Assembly: GCA_947567585.1 (NCBI GenBank)
Contig: CANONE010000070.1
Span: forward strand, 1 to 10,174
DNA: 10,174 nucleotides
Direction of reading: 5' to 3'
Source: an uncultured Clostridia bacterium
GTDB taxonomy: Bacteria > Bacillota > Clostridia > Oscillospirales > Acutalibacteraceae
Made by a program: the position numbers and the translations under genes. Below, piece by piece: positions 1-6,326 of the stretch; the stretch's first letter is position 1; every line of letters begins with the position of its first letter. Under the pieces are notes generated by a model. The model was not told the DNA's origin. It ran no database searches and worked only from the letters and a program-made list of their open reading frames with translations.

Positions 1-1874
1 AAAGCATATTGGAAAATATCAGTTTTGAACTGCAAAAGGGAGAGCGGGTAGGACTGGTGGGGGTCAATGGGAGCGGGAAGACAACGCTCTTTAAGACCCT
101 GACCGGGGAATACACGCCGGATACGGGGACGGCGGTCTACTCAAAAGAAACCGTGCCGGGATATATGGAGCAGCATGTGTGCCGGGACTTTGACAAAACC
201 GCTTTCGAGGAGGTTATGACCGTGTTCGCCCCGCTGGTGGCCATGGAAAAGGAGCTGGAACAGCTGGCGGAGGAGATATCTAAGATCCCTGCGCAAAAGG
301 ACCTGGAGGGGCTTATTGAAAGGCAGGCGCGGCTTAACGACCAGTTTGTGGACGGAGGCGGGCTTACCTGCCGCTCCCGGGCCCGCAGCGCGCTGATTGG
401 CTTGGGCTTTACCCAGGAGCAGACGGAAAACAAGGTGGGGGTCCTCAGCGGCGGGCAGAAGGCCAAATTGCAGCTGGCGAAAATGCTGTTAAGCGGGGCC
501 AACCTTTTGCTGCTGGACGAGCCTACCAACCATCTGGACATTGGATCGGTGGAGTGGCTGGAGGGCTTCCTTTTGGGGTATACCGGGGCGTATATCGTGA
601 TTTCCCACGACCGGTACTTCCTTGATAAGGTGACTGCCCGCACCCTGGAGATGCAGGGGAAGACGGTGGAGTCCTATAAGGGCAACTACAGCCGGTATCT
701 GGAGCTTCGGGCGGAAAAGCGGCTGGCCATGGAGCGGGTGTATGAGAACACCAAGAAGGAGATCTCCCGGATCGAGGGGATCATCGAGCAGCAGCGCCGG
801 TGGAACCAGGAACGCAACTACGTCACCATTGCCAGCAAGCAAAAGGCCATCGACCGGCTGGAGGCTACCCTGGAGAAACCCGAGGACGACCCGGAATCCA
901 TTCGCTTCCAGTTCCACGCCAGCCGCCGCAGCGGAGACGATGTGCTTACAGCCGAGGACCTGAGCCTTTCCTTTGGCGGGCCGCCTATCTTTAAGGATGT
1001 GGACCTGGAGATCAAGCGGGGCCAAAAGATTTTTTTGATCGGCCCCAACGGCTGCGGCAAGACCAGCCTGTTTAAAATCCTTCTGGGCCAGTATCATCCG
1101 GATACCGGCTTCGTCCGTATGGGCGCGGGGGTGGACCTGGGCTATTACGAACAGTCCCAGCTGAGCCTCAGCGACCATAAGGAGGTCATTGACGAGATAT
1201 GGGATCTGCACCCCCGCATGAACCAGACGGAGGTCCGCAACGCGCTGGCGGTGTTCCTCTTTAAAGGAGAGGACGTGTTTAAGCCCGTAGGGGCCCTGTC
1301 CGGCGGAGAGAGGGCCCGGGTGCTTCTTTTAAAGCTCATGCTTTCCCGGGCCAATTTCCTGCTGCTGGACGAGCCCACCAACCATCTGGATATCGGCTCC
1401 TGCGAGGCCCTGGAAGACGCCCTTTCAGGGTACGACGGCACGCTGTTTGTGGTCTCCCACGACCGGTACCTGATTAACAAGCTGGCGGATAAGGTCTATG
1501 TGCTGGGCCCGGAGGGGGCCAAGCTCTATCACGGCAATTACGATTACTATTTGGAGCAGCGGGACGCCCGGGAGGCCATTGAGGAAAAAAAGGCCCAGCC
1601 CAAGGTAAACCTCTATAAGCAGCGCAAGGAGCGGGACGCGGAGCTGCGGAAAAAGAAGTCCGCCCTGGCCCGTCTGGAAAAGGAAATCGAGGAGAACGAC
1701 AAGGCTTTGGCAGAGCGGGAAAACAGCCTGGAAGACCCGGCTGTCGCCGCCGATTATGAGGCGGTGACAGAGGTTTCCACGGAGATCGCGGCCCTGCGGG
1801 AAAAGGCCGAAAGCCTGCTGCTGCGCTGGACGGAGCTCTCGGAGGAATTGGAGGGAGCGGGGCATGAAGGTTAA
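1..1874 (+). CDS. ABC-F family ATP-binding protein (5' truncated by window edge)
   Basis: Soluble tandem ABC ATPase of the ABC-F class, which binds the ribosomal E site and helps relieve stalled or unfavourable translation states; no membrane segments are present. Counting from the TTG at 9, the first nucleotide-binding domain has Walker A GVNGSGKTT at 18-26, signature LSGGQ at 146-150 and DEPTNHLD at 170-177. The second has GPNGCGKTS at 345-353, LSGGE at 430-434 and DEPTNHLD at 454-461. A charged helical linker (about 236-290) and a C-terminal coiled coil (about 535-615) are visible. The frame stays open upstream of 9 (codons for Ser-Ile precede it) and the usual N-terminal beta-strand is missing, so the true start lies about 20 codons outside the window and the TTG is not the start. 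Total size would be close to YdiF-like ABC-F proteins. The linker looks like a housekeeping rather than antibiotic-resistance type, but this is inference. The 3' end overlaps mtaB by 11 bases. Confidence 0.93.
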   Translation, partial: SILENISFELQKGERVGLVGVNGSGKTTLFKTLTGEYTPDTGTAVYSKETVPGYMEQHVCRDFDKTAFEEVMTVFAPLVAMEKELEQLAEEISKIPAQKDLEGLIERQARLNDQFVDGGGLTCRSRARSALIGLGFTQEQTENKVGVLSGGQKAKLQLAKMLLSGANLLLLDEPTNHLDIGSVEWLEGFLLGYTGAYIVISHDRYFLDKVTARTLEMQGKTVESYKGNYSRYLELRAEKRLAMERVYENTKKEISRIEGIIEQQRRWNQERNYVTIASKQKAIDRLEATLEKPEDDPESIRFQFHASRRSGDDVLTAEDLSLSFGGPPIFKDVDLEIKRGQKIFLIGPNGCGKTSLFKILLGQYHPDTGFVRMGAGVDLGYYEQSQLSLSDHKEVIDEIWDLHPRMNQTEVRNALAVFLFKGEDVFKPVGALSGGERARVLLLKLMLSRANFLLLDEPTNHLDIGSCEALEDALSGYDGTLFVVSHDRYLINKLADKVYVLGPEGAKLYHGNYDYYLEQRDAREAIEEKKAQPKVNLYKQRKERDAELRKKKSALARLEKEIEENDKALAERENSLEDPAVAADYEAVTEVSTEIAALREKAESLLLRWTELSEELEGAGHEG

Positions 1875-3153
1875 GTTTTTAACCCTGGGCTGCAAGGTCA
1901 ATCAATATGAGACCCAGGCTATGCTGGAGGGGCTGCTGGCCCAGGGATTTCAGCTGGCGGAGGAAGGGGAGCCCGCCGGGGTGGTGGTGGTGAATTCCTG
2001 CACTGTCACAGCCCAGAGCGACCAGAAGACCCGGCAGGCCCTGCGCCGGATGAAAAGGCAGAACCCTGAGGCGGTGGCGGTGCTTACCGGGTGCTGGCCC
2101 CAGGCGTTCCCAGAGGAAGCGGCAGGGTTTCCAGAGGCGGACATTGTTCTAGGCACGGCCAACCGGGCTGGGCTGGGGGCGCACATTCTCCACTATCTGT
2201 CCTCCCAGCGGCGGATTGTGGACATAAGGCCCCATGAGAAGGGAGAGGGCTTTGAGCCTATGGCGGTCCGGGGGTTTCGGGAGCATACCCGGGCCTTTTT
2301 AAAGATTGAGGACGGCTGCGAGCGCTTTTGCGCCTACTGCATCATTCCCTTTGCCCGGGGGCGGGTACGCTCCAAAGCGCTGGAGGATATTGCCAGAGAG
2401 GTGCAGGAACTGGCCTGGTCCGGGTATAAGGAGGTGGTCTTAACAGGCATCAACCTTCCCGCCTATGGTCAGGACCTGGGTCTCACTCTCTGTGACGCCG
2501 TGGAGGCCGCCTGCAAGGTGGAAGGAATCGTCCGGGTGCGGCTGGGTTCGCTGGAACCGGAACGCCTGACCCCGGAGGTGATTGCCCGTATGCGGGCTCA
2601 GGCAAAGCTCTGCCCCCAGTTCCACCTTTCCCTGCAAAGCGGCTGCGACGCCACCCTCCGGCGGATGAACCGCCGCTATACCACCGGGGAGTACCGGGAG
2701 ATCGTGAAAAATCTGCGGGCCGCCTTCCCCAACTGCGCCATTACCACCGACGTGATGGTGGGATTTCCCGGGGAAACCGAAGAGGAGTTCGCCGGGAGCC
2801 TGAATTTTGTGAAGGAAATCGCCTTTGCCAAAGCCCATGTCTTCGCGTATTCCCGCCGTCCCGGCACCGCGGCGGACAGGGCTCCGGATCAGGTCCCGGC
2901 GGCGGTGAAGGAGCGGCGCGGCGCCCAAATGACGGCCGCGGCGCAAGCCTGCCAACTGGCCTTTTACCAGGCGCAGCTGGGCCGGAGGGAAAGCGTCCTC
3001 TTCGAGGAAGAGGCGGCGCCGGGGATCTACCAGGGCTATACCGCCAACTACACGCCGGTGCGGGTGGAGAGTAAAGCCAATCTTTCCGGAAGGCTTGCGG
3101 ATGTCGAATTGCAATCGGCCGGCGTCCAGGGATGCGGCGGCAGGCTTATCTAA
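1864..3153 (+). CDS. mtaB: tRNA (N6-threonylcarbamoyladenosine(37)-C2)-methylthiotransferase MtaB
   Basis: Radical-SAM enzyme that converts t6A37 to ms2t6A37 in tRNAs reading ANN codons, using two [4Fe-4S] clusters and S-adenosylmethionine. The N-terminal methylthiotransferase domain supplies cluster ligands Cys10 (TLGCKVNQ), Cys46 (NSCTVT) and Cys77 (TGCWPQ). The radical-SAM motif CxxxCxxC is Cys152, Cys156 and Cys159 (GCERFCAYCIIPFARG). A GINLPAYGQDL segment and the conserved SLQSGCD and TDVMVGFPGET stretches follow, and the C-terminal 65 or so residues fit a TRAM RNA-binding domain. The length of 429 aa is normal for MtaB/YqeV and shorter than MiaB plus its extensions. The ATG at 1864 lies inside the 3' end of the ABC-F gene and is preceded by a GGAGGGA ribosome site, pointing to translational coupling. 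All ligands are intact. The related MiaB and RimO are less likely because of the TLGCKVNQYE start typical of MtaB. Confidence 0.93.
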   Translation: MKVKFLTLGCKVNQYETQAMLEGLLAQGFQLAEEGEPAGVVVVNSCTVTAQSDQKTRQALRRMKRQNPEAVAVLTGCWPQAFPEEAAGFPEADIVLGTANRAGLGAHILHYLSSQRRIVDIRPHEKGEGFEPMAVRGFREHTRAFLKIEDGCERFCAYCIIPFARGRVRSKALEDIAREVQELAWSGYKEVVLTGINLPAYGQDLGLTLCDAVEAACKVEGIVRVRLGSLEPERLTPEVIARMRAQAKLCPQFHLSLQSGCDATLRRMNRRYTTGEYREIVKNLRAAFPNCAITTDVMVGFPGETEEEFAGSLNFVKEIAFAKAHVFAYSRRPGTAADRAPDQVPAAVKERRGAQMTAAAQACQLAFYQAQLGRRESVLFEEEAAPGIYQGYTANYTPVRVESKANLSGRLADVELQSAGVQGCGGRLI

Positions 3154-3162
3154 ATACTTAGG

Positions 3163-3218
3163 TAAAAAGATAAGACAAAAGGACGCGGGGACAGCCCTGG
3201 CGGCCTTTTGTCTTTTCT
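3163..3218. terminator. Bidirectional hairpin terminator between mtaB and the M23 peptidase gene
   Basis: A perfect 11-bp inverted repeat, AAGACAAAAGG (3172-3182) and CCTTTTGTCTT (3204-3214), with a 21-base GC-rich loop. The plus-strand arm runs into TTTTCT. Read on the minus strand, the hairpin is followed by a T-rich stretch ending in TTTTT. It sits in the 68-base gap between the stop codons of two convergent genes, where a shared terminator is expected. Confidence 0.85.
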
Positions 3219-3221
3219 AGC

Positions 3222-4244
3222 TTATGTGAGATGAGCGCCAAAGCCGCCTTCAGGAGCCGCTGCGCCCTCCCGATACCCCTGAACCCGGCTCCATTCCTTG
3301 GTGGCGTCGTCCCGCTGAACGGCGCTTTGCCGGCTGTGGAGCAGCTGGCACAGGGCGTACACATCTACCCAGATTTCCCCGTTGCCCTCCTTCTGGCTCT
3401 CGTCGAAGATAAGCTGCAGGCCATAGTGCAGGTGGCTCTGTTCAATGCCGTTGACATTTTCTTTGGCGCTGTAGCCGGTGCGGCCCACATAGCCGATGAC
3501 GTCCCCCGCCATCACCGTTTCGCCTACAGCCAGACCCTGGGCAAAGGGGCGGTCCTTTCGCAGATGGGCATAGTAGTGGTACCGCAGCCCGTCGAAGCTC
3601 CGGATGCCTATTCGCCATCCGCCGTACTGGTTCCAACCCAGAGCCTCCACCACGCCGCTCTCCACCGCAATGACAGGAGTGCCTACCGCCGCCATCATAT
3701 CGTGGCCCAAGTGCCGGCGGTGGTAGCCGTATTCCCGGCTGACCCCGAAATCGTCATAATCGCTATAGGGAAAGGTTTTGGCAATGGGAGAGTATCCCTT
3801 AAGGCCGTAGCAGTTTTCCCACCCGCTCTCCCCCTCCAGCTGGTATTCTCCCACAAGGCCCCCCAGCACCGCCTGATAGGCTTCCTTGTAATAGTCGAAA
3901 TGGGGCAGCTTTGCAGCCAAATCCGAAACGCTCTCCCCCGCTTGCAGGCGCCCTGCGGCGGCGTCCAGATCAGCCTGCTTGAAAAGAGAGAAATCTCCGC
4001 CGTATTTAGCCGCGAGATAGGCCAGGAGGTCTACCCAGTCCGCCTCTTGGCCGGCTTCGTGAGCGGCGGTGTCTATTTCCAAAGCCTGCCGCAAAAGGCC
4101 GGCGGGCACGTCGAAATCCACCCACTTGATGAAATCCTTTTCAGCGCCCGCCGCCCACACCCGCCCCGCCGCAGCGGCTAACGCCAGCACTCCGGCCAGC
4201 AGCAGAGCCAAGGCTTTCTTTTTGATTTTTATCGAAAAAAACAT
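3222..4244 (-). CDS. Exported M23 (LytM-type) zinc metallopeptidase
   Basis: Probable peptidoglycan endopeptidase acting outside the membrane. The N-terminus is a signal peptide or membrane anchor: a basic stretch (KIKKK) followed by a run of Leu/Ala and a possible cleavage near VWA-A around residue 32. A helical, acidic region of about 110 residues precedes the catalytic domain. That domain has all expected metal and active-site residues: HxxxD as His178 and Asp182 (HLGHDMMA, then GTPVIAVESGVV), His227 (YYAHL) and HxH as His271/His273 (SHLHYGLQ), so it should be active rather than a degenerate activator. I start it at the ATG at 4244 (340 aa), which has an AAGAGGGG ribosome site about 8 bases upstream. 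A further upstream TTG at 4289 would add 15 hydrophilic residues in front of the signal peptide and is unlikely. It has its own promoter region and convergent neighbour. The cell-wall substrate and any sporulation role cannot be read from the sequence. Confidence 0.9.
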   Translation of the reverse strand: MFFSIKIKKKALALLLAGVLALAAAAGRVWAAGAEKDFIKWVDFDVPAGLLRQALEIDTAAHEAGQEADWVDLLAYLAAKYGGDFSLFKQADLDAAAGRLQAGESVSDLAAKLPHFDYYKEAYQAVLGGLVGEYQLEGESGWENCYGLKGYSPIAKTFPYSDYDDFGVSREYGYHRRHLGHDMMAAVGTPVIAVESGVVEALGWNQYGGWRIGIRSFDGLRYHYYAHLRKDRPFAQGLAVGETVMAGDVIGYVGRTGYSAKENVNGIEQSHLHYGLQLIFDESQKEGNGEIWVDVYALCQLLHSRQSAVQRDDATKEWSRVQGYREGAAAPEGGFGAHLT

Positions 4245-4454
4245 AGACCTGCCCCTCTTTCCTTCTTCCAGAGTATGTGAAGGGGACAAAGGCTAGAACC
4301 CATGGCTCTTAAAATCTTACAGATTTCTTACTTTCGCGCGCGGTTTCTAACCAAAGCATCAAAAAGGGGTCTAATATATGTAGAGGGCAAGGCGGTTCCA
4401 TCGCCGAAAAGCCTTTGTCTATACTCAAAAAACCTAAAAAATCCTTAAAGTTTG

Positions 4455-4496
4455 CAATTAGCTCTTGCTAATTGTTCGTAAGTATGGTCTAATTAG
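4455..4496. promoter_or_regulatory. Operator-like paired dyads over the -35 and -10 elements
   Basis: Dyad 1 is CAATTAGC (4455-4462), a TCTT spacer and GCTAATTG (4467-4474), a perfect 8-bp inverted repeat covering the -35. Dyad 2 is the palindrome CTAATTAG (4489-4496), covering the -10. Both share the half-site CTAATT, and the two same-orientation copies (4468 and 4489) are 21 bases apart, two helical turns. This is the arrangement of a repressor operator over a promoter. The cognate regulator is unknown and is not in the window. Confidence 0.5.
4465..4493 (+). promoter_or_regulatory. Sigma-A-like promoter of the ATP-grasp gene
   Basis: A -35 element TTGCTA (4465-4470, 4 of 6 to consensus) and a -10 element TCTAAT (4488-4493, 5 of 6) are separated by exactly 17 bases. 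Predicted transcription starts near 4500, giving a short leader before the ATG at 4527. The predicted start also places most of the alternative TTG at 4506 too close to the 5' end to carry a ribosome site. Confidence 0.55.
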
Positions 4497-4526
4497 AGTG
4501 GGAGATTGAAAAAGGAGATTGTGAAA

Positions 4527-5567
4527 ATGAAAAATTTTGGACCCATGGCATGGACCAGGTACCTGTTCCGGGTATTTACCGGGGTACAGCCCAAGGCCAT
4601 GCTGCAATGCCTAAACAAAGCCCAGGAGAAATCTGGAAAAAGCCGGGCGCTTTTGCTGGGAGATATGCTGTGGTGCTTAGGACGCTACGGAGCGGGGTAC
4701 CACGACTACCTGATGTTTCAATTTTTCAATATGGACGGCCCCCACAGGCGTACCTATGTAACCCGGCTGAAAAATAAGCGCCTGGTTACGCTGATGAACG
4801 ATCCGGCAGCCGCGCAGACCTTCGACCATAAAGCCCGATTTTACATGCGCTTTAAAGAGTACATAGGCCGGGACTTTATGGTAGTGGCCGGGGCCACCGC
4901 CCCGCAGATGGCCCGGTTTATGGAAGGAAAGGATCTCATTTTCGCGAAACCGGACGTGGGGGAGAGCGGCAAAGGGATTGAACTGCTGCGAACAGCGGAT
5001 TTTCCCAACGCGCAGGCGCTGCTGGGGTATGTGAAATCCCGGAACCTGGGAGTGGTGGAAGAGCCGCTGCGCCAGCACCCGGATCTGGATAAGCTCTATC
5101 CCCATAGCGTGAACACGCTGCGGGTGGTAACGCTGCTGGCAGGCAGCCCGGGAAATTGGCGTGCCCAGTGCGTATACGCGGTGATTAAGACCGGCTGCTC
5201 CGGGCATTTTGTGGACAACCTGGAAAGCGGCGGCCTATTCTGCCCCCTGGACCTGGAGACTGGAAGGATCTGCGGGCCAGGGCACACCTCGGACCTGCGG
5301 GTGCTGAACCAGCATCCGGACACAGGGGTAGAGCTGTGCGGGTTCCAGGTGCCCATGGTGCGGGAGGCCATAGAGCTCTGCCTGAAAGCGGCCATGGTAG
5401 AGCCCCGCATGCGCTACTTAGGCTGGGACGTGTGCATCACGCCCCAAGGGCCGGTGATTGTGGAAGGAAACGACTATCCCGGCTACGATTTCTGGCAGCA
5501 GCCAGAGCACACCCCCGACCGAATCGGCCTGTGGCCCTACTACAAAAAGCTCATACCAGAACTCTAA
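4527..5567 (+). CDS. Sugar-transfer-associated ATP-grasp family protein
   Basis: Protein of 346 aa resembling the ATPgrasp_ST (sugar-transfer associated ATP-grasp) family. Members form carboxylate-amine or similar ATP-dependent ligations and often sit among polysaccharide genes. Family-like landmarks are LKNKRL (81-86), the nucleotide-loop segment FAKPDVGESGKG (139-150), SVNTLRVVTL (194-203), HFVDN..GG (227-236), YLGWDVCIT (297-305) and VEGNDYPGYDFWQ (312-324). The last two carry the acidic and Asn metal ligands expected at the end of an ATP-grasp core. No signal peptide or membrane segment is seen, so it should be cytoplasmic. I use the ATG at 4527 because AAAGGAG lies 9 bases upstream; an in-frame TTG at 4506 would place the start over the transcription start and lacks a ribosome site. 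It is a single-gene unit with no glycosyltransferase neighbour, so the substrate is unknown. Confidence 0.82.
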   Translation: MKNFGPMAWTRYLFRVFTGVQPKAMLQCLNKAQEKSGKSRALLLGDMLWCLGRYGAGYHDYLMFQFFNMDGPHRRTYVTRLKNKRLVTLMNDPAAAQTFDHKARFYMRFKEYIGRDFMVVAGATAPQMARFMEGKDLIFAKPDVGESGKGIELLRTADFPNAQALLGYVKSRNLGVVEEPLRQHPDLDKLYPHSVNTLRVVTLLAGSPGNWRAQCVYAVIKTGCSGHFVDNLESGGLFCPLDLETGRICGPGHTSDLRVLNQHPDTGVELCGFQVPMVREAIELCLKAAMVEPRMRYLGWDVCITPQGPVIVEGNDYPGYDFWQQPEHTPDRIGLWPYYKKLIPEL

Positions 5568-5581
5568 CAAAGAAAAAAGCC

Positions 5582-5618
5582 AAAAGCGTCTGTCCCCTAA
5601 AAAGCGGCAGACGCTTTT
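5582..5618. terminator. Bidirectional hairpin terminator between the ATP-grasp and PAP2 genes
   Basis: A perfect 11-bp inverted repeat, AAAAGCGTCTG (5582-5592) and CAGACGCTTTT (5608-5618), with a 15-base loop, starts 14 bases after the ATP-grasp stop. On the plus strand only the four Ts of the arm serve as U-tract. On the minus strand the hairpin is followed by GGCTTTTTTC, a better tract, so it probably also ends the PAP2 transcript. Confidence 0.85.
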
Positions 5619-5661
5619 CCATCCCCCAGCAACCCCCAAAAAATTTGTAATAATAACGCGG

Positions 5662-6228
5662 TCAAGGGGCGTTAGGCCCCTTGTGGGGTCCAGGGGCAAA
5701 GCCCCTGGAGAGAGCCAACACCCCTATCCCACACCCCGCCCCCAGCGCCGCCCCAGCCAGCACATCGGTAGGGTAATGGACAAAAAGAAAGACCCGGGAG
5801 AAGGCGACAAGGGCGGCAAAAGCCAGAGCGGCCAGGCCCCAGCGTTTGTCCTGATGAAAGACGGCAGCAGCGGCCGCGAAGGAAGAGCAGCTGTGCCCAG
5901 AGGGAAAGGAAAAGCCAGAGGGCGGCGGAATCAGCAGAGGAGTGTATCCAGGAAAATCCATGAAAGGCCGGGGGCGGCCGATCAGGTTCTTGAGAGCCGC
6001 CTCGCCAATCAGCAGCCCTGCCAGCATGGCAAAAAGCATATGCCAGCCGCAGGCCCGCCAGCCGGAACGGCCGCCAAAGGTTAGCAGCAGAACCGCCAGG
6101 GCGATCCAGAAAATGCCGGCCTCCCCCAAATTTGTAACAATGGGAAAGAGCCAGTCCGTAAAGGGGTTGTGGCAGTGGGTCTGAATAAAGCCCATTACCG
6201 CCTGATCAAAGGGGTTTAACCCGGTCAT
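5662..6228 (-). CDS. PAP2-family membrane phosphatase
   Basis: Integral-membrane phosphatase of the PAP2 (type 2 phosphatidic acid phosphatase) superfamily, which removes phosphate from lipid phosphates such as undecaprenyl diphosphate or phosphatidylglycerol phosphate on the outer face of the membrane. All three signature motifs are present: KX6RP (Lys80 to Arg87-Pro88 in KNLIGRPRP), PSGH (109-112 in SFPSGHS) and SRX5HX3D (Ser144-Arg145, His151, Asp155), so it should be active. Several hydrophobic helices are visible (about 37-51, 60-75, 115-124, 131-149 and 156-173). The ATG at 6228 has an AAAGGAG ribosome site 7 bases upstream. The 188-aa length is typical of small bacterial PAP2 proteins. 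Residues 174-188 (SRGFAPGPHKGPNAP) are encoded by a palindromic repeat and look acquired. The natural lipid substrate cannot be decided from sequence. Confidence 0.9.
   Translation of the reverse strand: MTGLNPFDQAVMGFIQTHCHNPFTDWLFPIVTNLGEAGIFWIALAVLLLTFGGRSGWRACGWHMLFAMLAGLLIGEAALKNLIGRPRPFMDFPGYTPLLIPPPSGFSFPSGHSCSSFAAAAAVFHQDKRWGLAALAFAALVAFSRVFLFVHYPTDVLAGAALGAGCGIGVLALSRGFAPGPHKGPNAP
5663..5709. repeat. GC-rich double-hairpin palindromic repeat overlapping the PAP2 3' end
   Basis: Two adjacent perfect hairpins. The first is CAAGGGGC (5663-5670), loop GTTAG, GCCCCTTG (5676-5683). The second is TCCAGGGGC (5689-5697), loop AAA, GCCCCTGGA (5701-5709). They are joined by TGGGG. Palindromes of this GGGGC/GCCCC style are often dispersed in many copies in high-GC clostridial genomes. 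Only one copy is in this window, so repeat status rests on structure and general knowledge. It encodes the last 15 residues and part of the stop of the PAP2 gene. Confidence 0.65.
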
Positions 6229-6240
6229 TGCGATTCTCCT

Positions 6241-6270
6241 TTCATATTTGCCTGCTTCCCGGAATATAGT
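6241..6270 (+). promoter_or_regulatory. Weak candidate promoter for the P-type ATPase gene
   Basis: TTCATA (6241-6246) and TATAGT (6265-6270, 5 of 6 to the -10 consensus) are separated by 18 bases in the 98-base divergent gap with the PAP2 gene. The -35 matches only 4 of 6. If real, transcription would start near 6277, downstream of the in-frame TTG at 6270, supporting the ATG at 6327 as the start. Confidence 0.3.
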
Positions 6271-6326
6271 TGAGCGTGGCCCGGTTTTTGAGACCCAGGG
6301 TTAGCACTTTCAGGGGAGGATTTGGT

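Larger units (their letters stand above)
4245..4526. other. Divergent intergenic region (282 bases) between the M23 and ATP-grasp genes
   Basis: No gene is seen here. The region is AT-richer than its surroundings. It holds the ribosome site of the minus-strand peptidase, a plus-strand promoter with overlapping dyads (annotated separately), and a widely spaced 10-bp inverted repeat (GACAAAGGCT at 4285-4294 and AGCCTTTGTC at 4410-4419). It also has an 8-bp direct repeat GGTCTAAT at 4368-4375 and 4486-4493, and a small GGCG/CGCC hairpin at 4391-4405. I could not find a convincing promoter for the peptidase gene. A weak -10-like TATATT on the minus strand near 4374-4379 lacks a good -35. Confidence 0.6.

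Noticed and set aside
489..1211. 240-codon minus-strand open frame opposite the ABC-F gene
   Set aside because: Fully antisense to a gene with two intact ATPase domains; no family signature or ribosome site.
3231..4181. 316-codon plus-strand open frame opposite the M23 peptidase gene
   Set aside because: It is antisense to a gene with complete M23 motifs, shows no recognisable domain, and reflects GC-rich codon bias on the other strand.
5458..6084. 208-codon plus-strand open frame spanning the ATP-grasp 3' end and PAP2 antisense
   Set aside because: It overlaps the end of one real gene out of frame and is antisense to PAP2, including through a terminator hairpin and the palindromic repeat.
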